Positions 1 to 6,380 of a DNA stretch of 6,380 nucleotides are shown here, in pieces. The stretch's first letter is position 1; the number at the start of each line of letters is the position of its first letter. The notes below the pieces were generated by a model. It searched no databases, was not told the DNA's origin, and saw only the letters and a list, made by a program, of their open reading frames with translations. Made by a program: the position numbers and the translations under genes. This DNA is from Candidatus Aquidulcis frankliniae (lineage in GTDB: Bacteria; Chloroflexota; Limnocylindria; Limnocylindrales; Limnocylindraceae): NCBI GenBank assembly GCA_009925905.1, contig RFPZ01000066.1, positions 1-6,380 on the forward strand, read 5' to 3'.

Positions 1-84
1 GTCTCCGCAGCGAACAAGCTTGCTGCACTTGAGTCGGGGGCGGCGAGTGCACCAACGAAGGGATCGCGCGAGGCGATGCAGTGA
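1..84 (+). CDS. leuA: C-terminal end of an upstream gene, probably 2-isopropylmalate synthase (partial)
   Basis: Frame 1 is open from the window edge to a TGA at 82-84 and gives the last 27 residues (VSAANKLAAL... ending SREAMQ). The opening VSAANKLAAL resembles the segment near the end of LeuA proteins, where the final helix of the regulatory domain reads roughly 'aY..AlNkl'. The remainder is a low-complexity Ala/Ser/Gly tail. LeuA condenses acetyl-CoA with 2-oxoisovalerate, the first committed step of leucine synthesis, and it commonly precedes leuB. The stop overlaps the leuB start as GTGA (81-84), so this is the upstream member of the same operon. The reading frame and overlap are seen directly. 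The leuA identity rests on a very short match plus context and is moderate to low; another ilv/leu gene such as ilvC is the alternative. Confidence 0.5.
   Translation, partial: VSAANKLAALESGAASAPTKGSREAMQ
70..73 (+). promoter_or_regulatory. Probable ribosome binding site for leuB
   Basis: GAGG at 70-73 lies 7 nt upstream of the GTG at 81, inside the end of the preceding gene. It is a short but well-spaced Shine-Dalgarno match. It supports GTG 81 as the leuB start, since no ATG occurs before the conserved nucleotide-site motif and coding homology begins about 20 residues later. Confidence 0.4.
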
Positions 85-1256
85 GCGAAACCCTCGTTGC
101 ACCACTCGCCTCCGAGTTGCGTGACGGTGCCGCCGATCATTTGATCGTCACCATCCCAGGTGATGGGGTTGGCCCTGATGTTGTTGCCGCGGCGCGTCGA
201 GTGCTTGATGCTGCGGGCTCGAAGTTCGGTTTTAAGCTCGCATGGCGCGAGATCTTGGCTGGTGGCTGCGCCATCGATGCGTATGGCGTTGCCGTTCGCG
301 AAGAGGATCTGAAGATCGCCGACACCGCTGACGCACTGCTCCTCGGCGCGGTTGGCGGACCGAAGTGGGATAACCCGAACGGCACTGTGCGACCAGAGCA
401 GGCGCTCTTCGCCTTCCGTACACGCTACGAACTGTTCGCCAACCTTCGCCCCGTTACGATCTATCCAGAGCTCGCCGACGCTTCACCGCTGAAGGCCGAG
501 CGCCTGAAGGGCGTTGACATGTTGATGGTGCGCGAACTCACCGGTGGTCTCTACTTCGGCAAGCCGTCGGGTGAAGAGGTAACGCCAACGGGGCGACGCG
601 CCGTCGACACGCTGCCGTATCACGAAGATGAGATTCACCGCGTCGCCGTCATCGCCTTTGAGTTGGCGCGCACGCGACGAAAGTCGGTGACCTCCGTCGA
701 CAAGGCGAACGTGCTCTCCACGAGCCGCCTCTGGCGCAAGGTTGTGACCGAGGTTGGCGCGGACTACCCCGATGTGAAGTTGGAGCATCGCCTCGTTGAC
801 TCCACCGCCATGCTGCTTGCAACCTGGCCAGCCACGTTTGATGTGGTTGTGACCGAGAACCTCTTCGGCGATATCCTCTCCGATGAGGCTGCCGTTCTCG
901 CGGGCTCACTCGGCATGCTCCCGTCGGCTTCGCTCGGTGCGCGTCGCACGGCGCACGGCACCTTCGGCCTTTACGAGCCGATCCACGGCTCCGCCCCCGA
1001 CATTGCAGGGAAGAATCTGGCAAACCCGATCGGTACGATCCTCTCGGGGGCGATGCTGCTGCGCGAGTCGCTCGGTCGCGCCGATGCCGCCGCCGCTGTT
1101 GAACAGGCAGTTGCCAACACTATTCGAATGGGCGTGCGGACCGCCGATCTTGCGCCTGGGCTCGACGCCGCTGGGGCCCGTGCCGCAGGCCTCACCCTTG
1201 CAGGGACTCGCGAGGCGACCGACGCCATCGTGGAGCAGCTGCTGAGCCTGAAATGA
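81..1256 (+). CDS. leuB: 3-isopropylmalate dehydrogenase
   Basis: LeuB oxidatively decarboxylates (2R,3S)-3-isopropylmalate to 4-methyl-2-oxopentanoate using NAD+ and a divalent metal, in the cytoplasm. The 391-aa product shows the family's motifs in order: VTIPGDGVGPDVV (23-35), LLLGAVGGPKWD (86-97), substrate arginines R113, R123 and R151, and RELTGGLYFGKP (151-162) with catalytic Y158. K208 and N210 follow in VDKAN, then metal aspartates D240, D264 and D268 (spacing 24 and 4, as in known LeuB), and the NAD-binding HGSAPDIAGKNLANP (302-316). The length is slightly above the usual 350-370, because of about 20 extra N-terminal residues. The GTG start overlaps the upstream stop (GTGA), and the stop overlaps cimA (ATGA, 1253-1256). 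Next to a citramalate synthase gene, LeuB probably also oxidises 3-methylmalate to 2-oxobutanoate for isoleucine; that dual role is inference. Confidence 0.96.
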   Translation: MSETLVAPLASELRDGAADHLIVTIPGDGVGPDVVAAARRVLDAAGSKFGFKLAWREILAGGCAIDAYGVAVREEDLKIADTADALLLGAVGGPKWDNPNGTVRPEQALFAFRTRYELFANLRPVTIYPELADASPLKAERLKGVDMLMVRELTGGLYFGKPSGEEVTPTGRRAVDTLPYHEDEIHRVAVIAFELARTRRKSVTSVDKANVLSTSRLWRKVVTEVGADYPDVKLEHRLVDSTAMLLATWPATFDVVVTENLFGDILSDEAAVLAGSLGMLPSASLGARRTAHGTFGLYEPIHGSAPDIAGKNLANPIGTILSGAMLLRESLGRADAAAAVEQAVANTIRMGVRTADLAPGLDAAGARAAGLTLAGTREATDAIVEQLLSLK

Positions 1257-2783
1257 CCACCAGCAGCGCCGCAGATCGCGAGCCAGTTCTTCTCTACGAC
1301 ACGACCCTACGCGATGGCGCCCAGAGCGAGGGGCTGATACTTTCGCTGCAAGACAAGCTGCGCATCGCCCGCGCGCTCGACGAGTTCGGCATGTTGGCGA
1401 TCGAGGGCGGGTGGCCCGGCTCTAACCCGAAAGACATTGAATTCTTCGCGGCAGCAAAGAAGATTCGCTGGGAGCGCGCCCGTCTCGCCGCGTTTGGCAG
1501 CACGCGCCATAAGTCAAACAAGCCTGGCGATGATGCCAACCTGAATGCGCTCCTCGATGCCGAGACGCCAATCGTCACGATCTTCGGCAAGAGCTGGACC
1601 CTGCATGTAGAGGCGGTGCTAGAGGCGTCGCGCGCCGAGAACCTCGCGATGATTTCGGAGAGCGTCGCCTACATCGCCGAGCGCGGTCGCGAGATGGTCT
1701 ATGACGCCGAGCACTTCTTTGATGGCTATGAGGCAGATCGCGACTATGCGCTCGACACGCTGCGCGCCGCACGTGACGCCGGCGCCTCCACGCTCGTCCT
1801 CTGCGACACGAATGGCGGCACCCTTACCGGCCGCATGGCCGAGATCGTGAAGGATGTACGCGCCACCCGGCTACGGCGAACGTGCGGGAAACGCAAACAT
1901 GGTTTCGCTCCTCGCTAACCTCGCCCTAAAGACGCAGCACACGGTCGCCGGAACGGCGAACCTCGCCGACCTTTCACGCCTCTCCCACGAGGTTGCCGAG
2001 ATTGCCAACCTCGCCCCGGACGATCATCAGCCGTACGTTGGTCGCTCGGCCTTTGCCCACAAGGGGGGCGTGCACGGTGCGGCCCAGGTGAAGACGCCGC
2101 GCGCCTATCAGCACATTGATCCAGCGCTCGTTGGCAACCGCGGTCGACTCGTTGTTTCGGAGCTGGGCGGCAAGGCGAACACGGGGAGCCGGGCCGCTGA
2201 ACTTGGCGTGGAGCTCGCAAGCTCAGGGCTTGATTCGAAAACTCTCTCAACGCTGGTGAAGGAGATGGAGGCCGGTGGCGCCAGCTACGAAGGTGCCGAG
2301 GCCTCGTTCCAACTGCTCGTGGAGCGCCATCGCCCTACCTATGTCGCCCCGTTCACCATCGTTGATTTCACCGTGATCGTGGAGCAGCGTGAAGGTGCGC
2401 CTGGTCGTGCCGAGGCAACGGTGCGCGTTGAAGTTGCCGGGGAGCGACTCCACACTGCCGCCGACGGCAACGGCCCAGTCAACGCCCTCGACCGCGCGTT
2501 GCGTAAGGCGCTCGGCGCGTTTTATCCGCAACTCGATTCGGTGCACCTGGTCGACTATAAGGTGCGCATCCTCGATGGCGCTTCGGCAACTGGGGCGAAG
2601 ACACGCGTTGTGATTGACTCGGTTGCCGACGGCGAAACGTGGTCGACGATGGGCGTCGGTGAAAACATCATCTCGGCTTCAGCAGCGGCGCTGGCTGACT
2701 CACTTGAGTACGCGCTTCGGGTGCAGGGTGGCGAAGTGTCACGGCGCTCAGAGCGCGACACGGCGAACGGACAACCCTCGTGA
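1253..2783 (+). pseudogene. cimA: Citramalate synthase, disrupted by an internal deletion and frameshift
   Basis: CimA condenses pyruvate with acetyl-CoA to (R)-citramalate, the entry to threonine-independent isoleucine synthesis. The gene reads in two frames. The first (1253-1918) is homologous for about 205 residues: DTTLRDGAQSEG (16-27) with the metal aspartate, EGGWPGSNPKD (51-61), FGSTR (81-85), DAEHFFDGY (151-159) and LCDTNGGTL (183-191). The second frame (open 1854-2783) resumes at 1869 with GYGERAGNAN, then HKGGVH and GAEASFQLL, and ends in the LeuA-type regulatory domain with NIISAS...ADSLEYAL. The EGGWPGSNPKD segment and this C-terminal ending favour CimA over LeuA. Between the halves the HxHND segment, which carries two metal histidines, is absent. 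Gene callers will probably report two CDSs. The intact length would be about 545 aa. ATGA with leuB and GTGA with pheA show it was built as an operon member. As written it cannot make an active enzyme; an assembly error is possible. Confidence 0.85.
1862..1870 (+). other. Deletion/frameshift junction inside cimA
   Basis: Upstream homology ends with EIVKDVRAT (the last T codon is 1865-1867) in the frame of 1253. Downstream homology starts with GYGERAGN at 1869 in the next frame. The codon before that Gly should encode Asn but reads CCC, so the break is at about 1865-1868. The frame change requires a loss of 3n+2 nt. Comparison with remembered CimA and LeuA sequences, which have roughly 36-39 residues between these points, suggests about 107-113 nt. 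The size is an estimate, since the missing DNA cannot be seen. Confidence 0.75.
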
Positions 2784-3616
2784 GTGAGGCGATCGCTTAC
2801 GCCGGTGAACCTGGCGCATTCGCCGAAGACGCACTCCTTGCCTATTTCGGTGCGGCAGCACCAGCACTGAGCGTCTCCTCATTTGGTGATGTTCGCGCAG
2901 CTGTTCTTGACGGGCGCGCGACCTACGGCGTTCTGCCAATTGAGAATCTGATCAACGGCACCGTTCGCGAGACGCTCGACCTACTGCGCGATGGCGCACT
3001 TGAAATTGTTGGCGAAGTCGTGGTGCCCGTCTCCCTCGTGCTCGCCGCCCTTCCTGGTGTGACGCTCGAGCAGGTGGAGCGGGTCTACAGCCACGCGCAG
3101 GCACTCGCACAGGCCGAGGAGTATCTCCGTAGTCGACCCTGGGCGCTCCTCACCACGTACAACACCGCGGGGGCCGGAGCGATGATTCGCGAACGCGGTG
3201 AACGCGATGCCGCCGCTGTGCTTTCGCCACGCGCCGCCGCGATTCACGGGCTCACCCCGCTCACCGGTCCAATCGAAGGGGTGCAGGGGAACCGCACGCG
3301 CTTCTGGATCGTGCAGCGCGCGGGCGGCGCAGCGACGCGCGTCAGCACGAGCCCGGCCCGCACCACGGTGCTGCTTGGCCTGCGCAATGAGCCGGGCACC
3401 CTCCTTGCTGCTCTTACGGTGATTGCCAATGCGGGCGTGAACATCAGCAAGTTGGAGTCACGGCCGAATCGGGTTGGGGAGTGGGAGTACATCTTCTGGC
3501 TCGACCTTGACGGCGCGGCCGACTCCCCCGAGATTCTCGGCGTGATGCAGGGGCTCACCGACGTGACGCTCGAGCGACGCATCCTTGGCAGTTACCCACG
3601 AGGCGAGGCGCTCTAA
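2780..3616 (+). CDS. pheA: Prephenate dehydratase with ACT regulatory domain
   Basis: This cytoplasmic enzyme decarboxylates and dehydrates prephenate to phenylpyruvate, the penultimate step to phenylalanine. The 278-aa length is typical of monofunctional bacterial PDT proteins; there is no chorismate mutase domain. The catalytic part (about 4-180) shows YAGEPGAF (7-14), GVLPIENLINGTV (50-62), YSHAQALAQ (103-111), NTAGAGA (128-134) and GNRTRFWIV (170-178), which includes the catalytic Thr of the TRF triad (173-175). The ACT domain (about 194-270) has LRNEPGTLLAAL (201-212) and the phenylalanine-site motif ESRP (226-229), so feedback inhibition or modulation by phenylalanine is expected. Deviations from common consensus are SHAQ for SHPQ, ENLING for ENSxxG and GTL for GAL. 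The GTG start overlaps the cimA stop (GTGA, 2780-2783) with no clear ribosome site of its own, implying coupling. Arogenate dehydratase activity cannot be excluded. Confidence 0.94.
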   Translation: MSEAIAYAGEPGAFAEDALLAYFGAAAPALSVSSFGDVRAAVLDGRATYGVLPIENLINGTVRETLDLLRDGALEIVGEVVVPVSLVLAALPGVTLEQVERVYSHAQALAQAEEYLRSRPWALLTTYNTAGAGAMIRERGERDAAAVLSPRAAAIHGLTPLTGPIEGVQGNRTRFWIVQRAGGAATRVSTSPARTTVLLGLRNEPGTLLAALTVIANAGVNISKLESRPNRVGEWEYIFWLDLDGAADSPEILGVMQGLTDVTLERRILGSYPRGEAL

Positions 3617-3637
3617 TCACGCCGCGTCGGGCGCCGC

Positions 3638-3652
3638 TAGACTCGCCCCATA
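3638..3652 (+). promoter_or_regulatory. Probable -10 box and start point of a leaderless aldehyde dehydrogenase transcript
   Basis: The 35-nt gap after pheA holds TAGACT at 3638-3643, a match to the actinobacterial-type -10 pattern TAnnnT. A start point 7-9 nt downstream would fall at about 3650-3652, on or next to the ATG at 3652. The bases between (CGCCCCAT) contain no Shine-Dalgarno sequence, which fits a leaderless mRNA. No convincing -35 box is seen around 3614-3620. The motif is short, so chance is possible. Confidence 0.45.
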
Positions 3653-5088
3653 TGGAGCCGCAGAAGATCCTTGTCGCAGGCGTTTGGGAGAGCTCGCCGA
3701 ACCTCGTCGAGATTCGGTCGCCTTTTGACGGTCATCTGGTCGGCACCACCTACCTCGCAACTCCGGAGCAGGTTGAGCGCGCGGCCGCCGGCAGTGTCAC
3801 CGGATTTGAAGCGATGCGCAAACTTGGCGCATGGGAGCGCGGCGCGATCTTGCGGGCCACCGCTGCAAAGATCACCGAGCGTCGTGAAGAGTTGGCCGCA
3901 CTCCTCTCCGCCGAAGCGGGGAAGCCGATTCGCGACGCCCGCGCAGAGATTGATCGCGGTGCGCTGACCTTTAGGCTTGCCGCTGAAGAGGCCGAGCGGA
4001 TGATCGGCGAGACGATCCCGCTTGACCTCGCACCTGCGAGCAAGGGGCGCCTCGGCATTACCCAGCGCTTTCCCGTCGGCCCGATCCTTGGAATCAGCCC
4101 GTTCAACTTCCCGCTGAATCTTGCCGCCCATAAGGTTGCACCCGCCATTGCGGTGGGCTGCAGCATGGTGCTGAAGCCGCCGAGCGCCGATCCACTCATC
4201 ATGTTGAAAGTTGCGGAGATCCTTGTTGACGCCGGCCTTCCAGCAGGTGGGCTCAGTGTGATTCCAACCTCACGCCCCGACGCCGATCACCTCATCGAAG
4301 ACGAGCGCTTCAAGGTGCTCTCATTTACCGGGTCACCGACCGTTGGTTGGTCGCTGAAGGGACGCGCCGGAAAGAAGCGCGTCATTTTGGAGCTCGGTGG
4401 CAATGCCGCGTGCATTGTGGACGCCACGGCCGATCTCCCATGGGCGGTGAAGCGTTCGCTCGTTGGCTCATTCGCTTATGCGGGCCAGGTGTGCATCAGT
4501 GTGCAGCGCATCTTCGTGCATGAATCGGTAGCTGATGCCTTTGAGCAGCAGTTCGCCGCAGGCGTCGCGAAGCTCGTGCTGGGCGATCCGGCGAGCGAGA
4601 CGACCGACCTTGGCCCACTCATTGATGATGGCGCAGCGGCACGTACTGCAGAGTGGGTAAGCGAGGCGGTCGCCGCTGGCGCGAAGGTGATTGCCGGCGG
4701 GGCCGCTGCAGACCCGAAGACACCACGACTCTTCGCCCCAACAATCTTGGCAAACGTGCCGCGCGGCGCGCGCATTTGCAGCGAGGAAGCCTTCGCCCCC
4801 GTGGTGATCCTTGAGCGCTTTAGCGACTTCTCAACGGCTATCGCCGCTGTCAACGAGAGCCGCTTCGGCTTACAGTGCGGGCTCTTCTCCAACGATCTGG
4901 CGCATGTGCGCGCCGCCTTCGATCAGTTAGAGGTGGGTGGCGTGATCGTGAACGATGTGCCGACCTACCGCATCGACAACATGCCGTACGGCGGCGTGAA
5001 GGATTCTGGGCTTGGCCGCGAGGGTGTTCGCTGGACGATGGATGAGATGACCGAAATCAAGCTGCTCGTTCTCGCCGACCCGCAGTAG
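3652..5088 (+). CDS. NAD(P)+-dependent aldehyde dehydrogenase family protein
   Basis: This is a complete 478-aa aldehyde dehydrogenase superfamily enzyme, oxidising an aldehyde to a carboxylic acid with NAD(P)+ in the cytosol. All catalytic features are present: oxyanion Asn152 in ISPFNFPLN (148-156), cofactor Lys175 in LKPPSADP, SFTGS (224-228), general base Glu247 in LELGGN (246-251), nucleophile Cys281 in GQVCISVQR (278-286), EEAFAP (378-383) and the ending MPYGGVKDSGLGREGVR (444-460). GQVCISVQR and the conserved C-terminal segment recall a poorly characterised group related to lactaldehyde, phosphonoacetaldehyde and non-phosphorylating glyceraldehyde-3-phosphate dehydrogenases (the ALDH family 21 'RNP123' type). 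The substrate cannot be read from the sequence. The ATG sits just after a probable -10 box, so the gene is likely transcribed separately from the amino-acid operon. It converges on the glycosidase gene with 5 nt between stop codons. Family assignment is firm; substrate is unknown. Confidence 0.93.
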   Translation: MEPQKILVAGVWESSPNLVEIRSPFDGHLVGTTYLATPEQVERAAAGSVTGFEAMRKLGAWERGAILRATAAKITERREELAALLSAEAGKPIRDARAEIDRGALTFRLAAEEAERMIGETIPLDLAPASKGRLGITQRFPVGPILGISPFNFPLNLAAHKVAPAIAVGCSMVLKPPSADPLIMLKVAEILVDAGLPAGGLSVIPTSRPDADHLIEDERFKVLSFTGSPTVGWSLKGRAGKKRVILELGGNAACIVDATADLPWAVKRSLVGSFAYAGQVCISVQRIFVHESVADAFEQQFAAGVAKLVLGDPASETTDLGPLIDDGAAARTAEWVSEAVAAGAKVIAGGAAADPKTPRLFAPTILANVPRGARICSEEAFAPVVILERFSDFSTAIAAVNESRFGLQCGLFSNDLAHVRAAFDQLEVGGVIVNDVPTYRIDNMPYGGVKDSGLGREGVRWTMDEMTEIKLLVLADPQ

Positions 5089-5093
5089 CGAGG

Positions 5094-6380
5094 CTATCCG
5101 CCGAGATTATCTTCTCCTGGCGAAGAGATTCGGGCGAGTGCCTCACGGACCGCCCGTCGCGCGCGCTTGGCGCGCCGCTTCACACGATCAATCTCGTGCT
5201 CGGAGAGTCGGATCAGATCACTGTGCTCACCCTCCACGAAAATCTCATGGTCGCGCAAGCTCTCGATCGGCGCAGGGGCTTCGGGCTCTGGCGCCGGTGC
5301 AGAGGGTGGCGGTGTGGCGCGACGTTCGGGGCGGAGCGGGGCGGCTGCCCGTCCGAGCAGTGCGGCGATCGCGCGCACCGCTTCAGGTGGCGCAGGAGTC
5401 TCTGTTGTCAGGAGGCCCGGATCGGCAGTGGGCTCCGCTGACGCCGGCTTGCGATCGGTCACGCGCTTCCTCCCCGTCGATCTCTTGCCAGATGGCCTCT
5501 CTATTCTCGCCGAAAGTGCTTCAGCCGGGGCGTGGCCGTTTGTGAGTTCCTGCAGCGCGGCGAGTGGATCGTGCAGCAACTCACCCCTCGCCTGAGCGGC
5601 AAGTTCGCCCCACGGCTCGCTCGGGGTGGAGTGGTGCTGCGCAACTCCCCAGAAGACGACGCGACCGAACGCGGGGAGCCGTACCGTCAATCCGTTTCGC
5701 ACAAGTGATGCAGTTGACACGAGGAGGCTGCGGTTGGTGATTGCGTCACGAAGTTCAACAACATCGCCAGCGCGTTCGGAAACACCAAGCCGCTCGGCAA
5801 TTGTGCTTGGAGGGAGCAAACTCGCGGGTGTCCCAGCGACTGAGCTCGATGGGGCGACCGCTGGTGAGGCTTGATGGAGAGTGAGCTCTGCAGCCGTATT
5901 GCTGTTGAGGGCGATCACGAGCGTGTGCGCACTCCCGGCCGCGTTGCTGAAGGCATACGCGCTTTCGCGCGCCGCCTCCTTGTCACTCTTCGCATCAAAC
6001 CAGCGGAAGTCGGCGACGCCGGCGAAGAGGTGCCGCGCCCGCAGGAGTGGGGCAATCTCTCGGTCATAACGTTCGACGTGGTCGGGGCTGCTCGGGTCGC
6101 TCGTACGTGGCGCTCGGTACTCCATGCCATAGCGCTCACGTTGCCCCTCCCATTGACCGTGACCGAGCATCGGCACGCCAGGGAGTGTGGCAGCCAGCGT
6201 CGCCGCGAGAAGCGCACGGTCGCCAATGCCGAACCCCACAGCAGCTGGTTCTTCGTCTGGGGTGGTGAGGAAGTTGACATAGCGGCGCAGTAGCTCAGGG
6301 TCGTACGCCGTGGTGTCGCGCAGAATGGTGCGGTACTCCGTGTTCTTGCCGTCGCGCAGCATCGTCATGAATGCGGAGTT
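5094..6380 (-). CDS. C-terminal part of a large alpha-amylase-family (GH13-like) glycosidase, 5' end outside the window
   Basis: The frame is open to the window edge: NSAF precedes the Met at 6368, so that ATG is internal and the true start lies beyond 6380. The visible 428 residues begin late in a GH13-type barrel. Counting from that Met, YVNFLTTPDEE (30-40) probably corresponds to conserved region IV, with D38 at the 'HD' position. LPGVPMLGHGQWEG (62-75) and ERYGMEYRAPR (78-88) match a group of large, mostly uncharacterised alpha-amylase-family proteins. A beta-rich domain follows (about 136-245; YAFSNAAGSAHTLVIALNS and GLTVRLPAFGRVVFW), then a short helical segment (PWGELAAQA, 252-260). 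From about 279 to 424 the protein is low complexity: a Lys/Arg/Pro/Ala stretch, an Ala/Pro linker (348-368) and a basic helix (388-415). It probably acts on alpha-glucans such as glycogen or maltodextrin. Family call is good, exact activity unknown, and the main catalytic residues are off-window. Confidence 0.8.
   Translation of the reverse strand, partial: NSAFMTMLRDGKNTEYRTILRDTTAYDPELLRRYVNFLTTPDEEPAAVGFGIGDRALLAATLAATLPGVPMLGHGQWEGQRERYGMEYRAPRTSDPSSPDHVERYDREIAPLLRARHLFAGVADFRWFDAKSDKEAARESAYAFSNAAGSAHTLVIALNSNTAAELTLHQASPAVAPSSSVAGTPASLLPPSTIAERLGVSERAGDVVELRDAITNRSLLVSTASLVRNGLTVRLPAFGRVVFWGVAQHHSTPSEPWGELAAQARGELLHDPLAALQELTNGHAPAEALSARIERPSGKRSTGRKRVTDRKPASAEPTADPGLLTTETPAPPEAVRAIAALLGRAAAPLRPERRATPPPSAPAPEPEAPAPIESLRDHEIFVEGEHSDLIRLSEHEIDRVKRRAKRARRAVREALARISSPGEDNLGG

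Noticed and set aside
1841..1901. Programmed ribosomal frameshift in cimA
   Set aside because: There is no slippery heptamer or following stem, and a shift alone would not restore the roughly 36 missing residues.
1253..1918. A natural short single-domain citramalate synthase or HMGL-type protein
   Set aside because: Homology stops at about residue 205, and the last 16 residues (RLRRTCGKRK...) are out-of-frame translation of the GYGERAGN segment; the barrel is incomplete without the HxH strand.
1854..2783. A separate downstream gene starting at ATG 1854
   Set aside because: The first five residues (MYAPP) lie across the deletion junction and are not family-like. The purine run GAAGG abuts the ATG with no spacing. 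The rest is the C-terminal half of cimA.
3617..3651. Rho-independent terminator after pheA
   Set aside because: The gap is GC-rich with only tiny self-complementary pieces such as GGCGCC and has no T-run.
3637..4202. Minus-strand open frames opposite the start of the aldehyde dehydrogenase
   Set aside because: They have no recognisable motifs and overlap strongly conserved catalytic-family sequence on the other strand.
5138..6293. Several plus-strand open frames opposite the glycosidase gene
   Set aside because: They lie antisense to a frame with clear GH13-family homology, have Arg/Ser-rich non-protein-like composition, and are typical of high-GC shadows.
6366..6368. ATG at 6368 as the true start of the minus-strand gene
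   Set aside because: The frame stays open through the window edge, and NSAF before the Met continues the family's remembered sequence (NSAFM.MLRD), so the gene starts off-window.

Overview
The window is a gene-dense, high-GC (roughly 60-65% by eye) piece of bacterial chromosome with GTG and ATG starts and 4-nt gene overlaps. One likely promoter has a TAnnnT -10 box placed for a leaderless transcript. Together these suggest a high-GC Gram-positive lineage, perhaps a deep-branching actinobacterium (Acidimicrobiia or Thermoleophilia type), with Chloroflexota as an alternative. This is an inference from style; no rRNA or other marker gene is present. I see no mobile element, CRISPR array, tRNA, prophage or attachment site.

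Positions 1-3616 (+) form one amino-acid biosynthesis operon: the last 27 codons of an upstream gene (probably leuA), leuB, a citramalate synthase gene (cimA) and pheA. Each junction is a 4-nt stop/start overlap (GTGA, ATGA, GTGA), which points to translational coupling. LeuA and LeuB belong to leucine synthesis. CimA makes citramalate from pyruvate and acetyl-CoA, and LeuCD and LeuB then carry it towards 2-oxobutanoate and isoleucine, so leuB serves both branches. PheA makes phenylpyruvate for phenylalanine and carries an ACT feedback domain.

The main anomaly is in cimA. The reading frame breaks near 1862-1870, and comparison with remembered family members indicates that about 36 residues are missing there, including the catalytic HxH metal-binding motif. 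Each half is otherwise well conserved. Either the gene is a recent pseudogene or about 110 nt was lost in assembly.

Positions 3617-3651 are a 35-nt intergenic gap holding a probable promoter (TAGACT, 3638-3643). It drives an aldehyde dehydrogenase gene at 3652-5088 (+). That gene converges, with only 5 nt between stop codons, on a minus-strand gene (5094 to beyond 6380). The minus-strand gene encodes the C-terminal part of a large alpha-amylase-family (GH13-like) glycosidase, ending in an unusual Pro/Ala-rich linker and a strongly basic helix. No stretch over 300 bases lacks a gene. Apart from the cimA lesion and the glycosidase tail this is ordinary metabolic DNA, and I found no convincing undescribed system.
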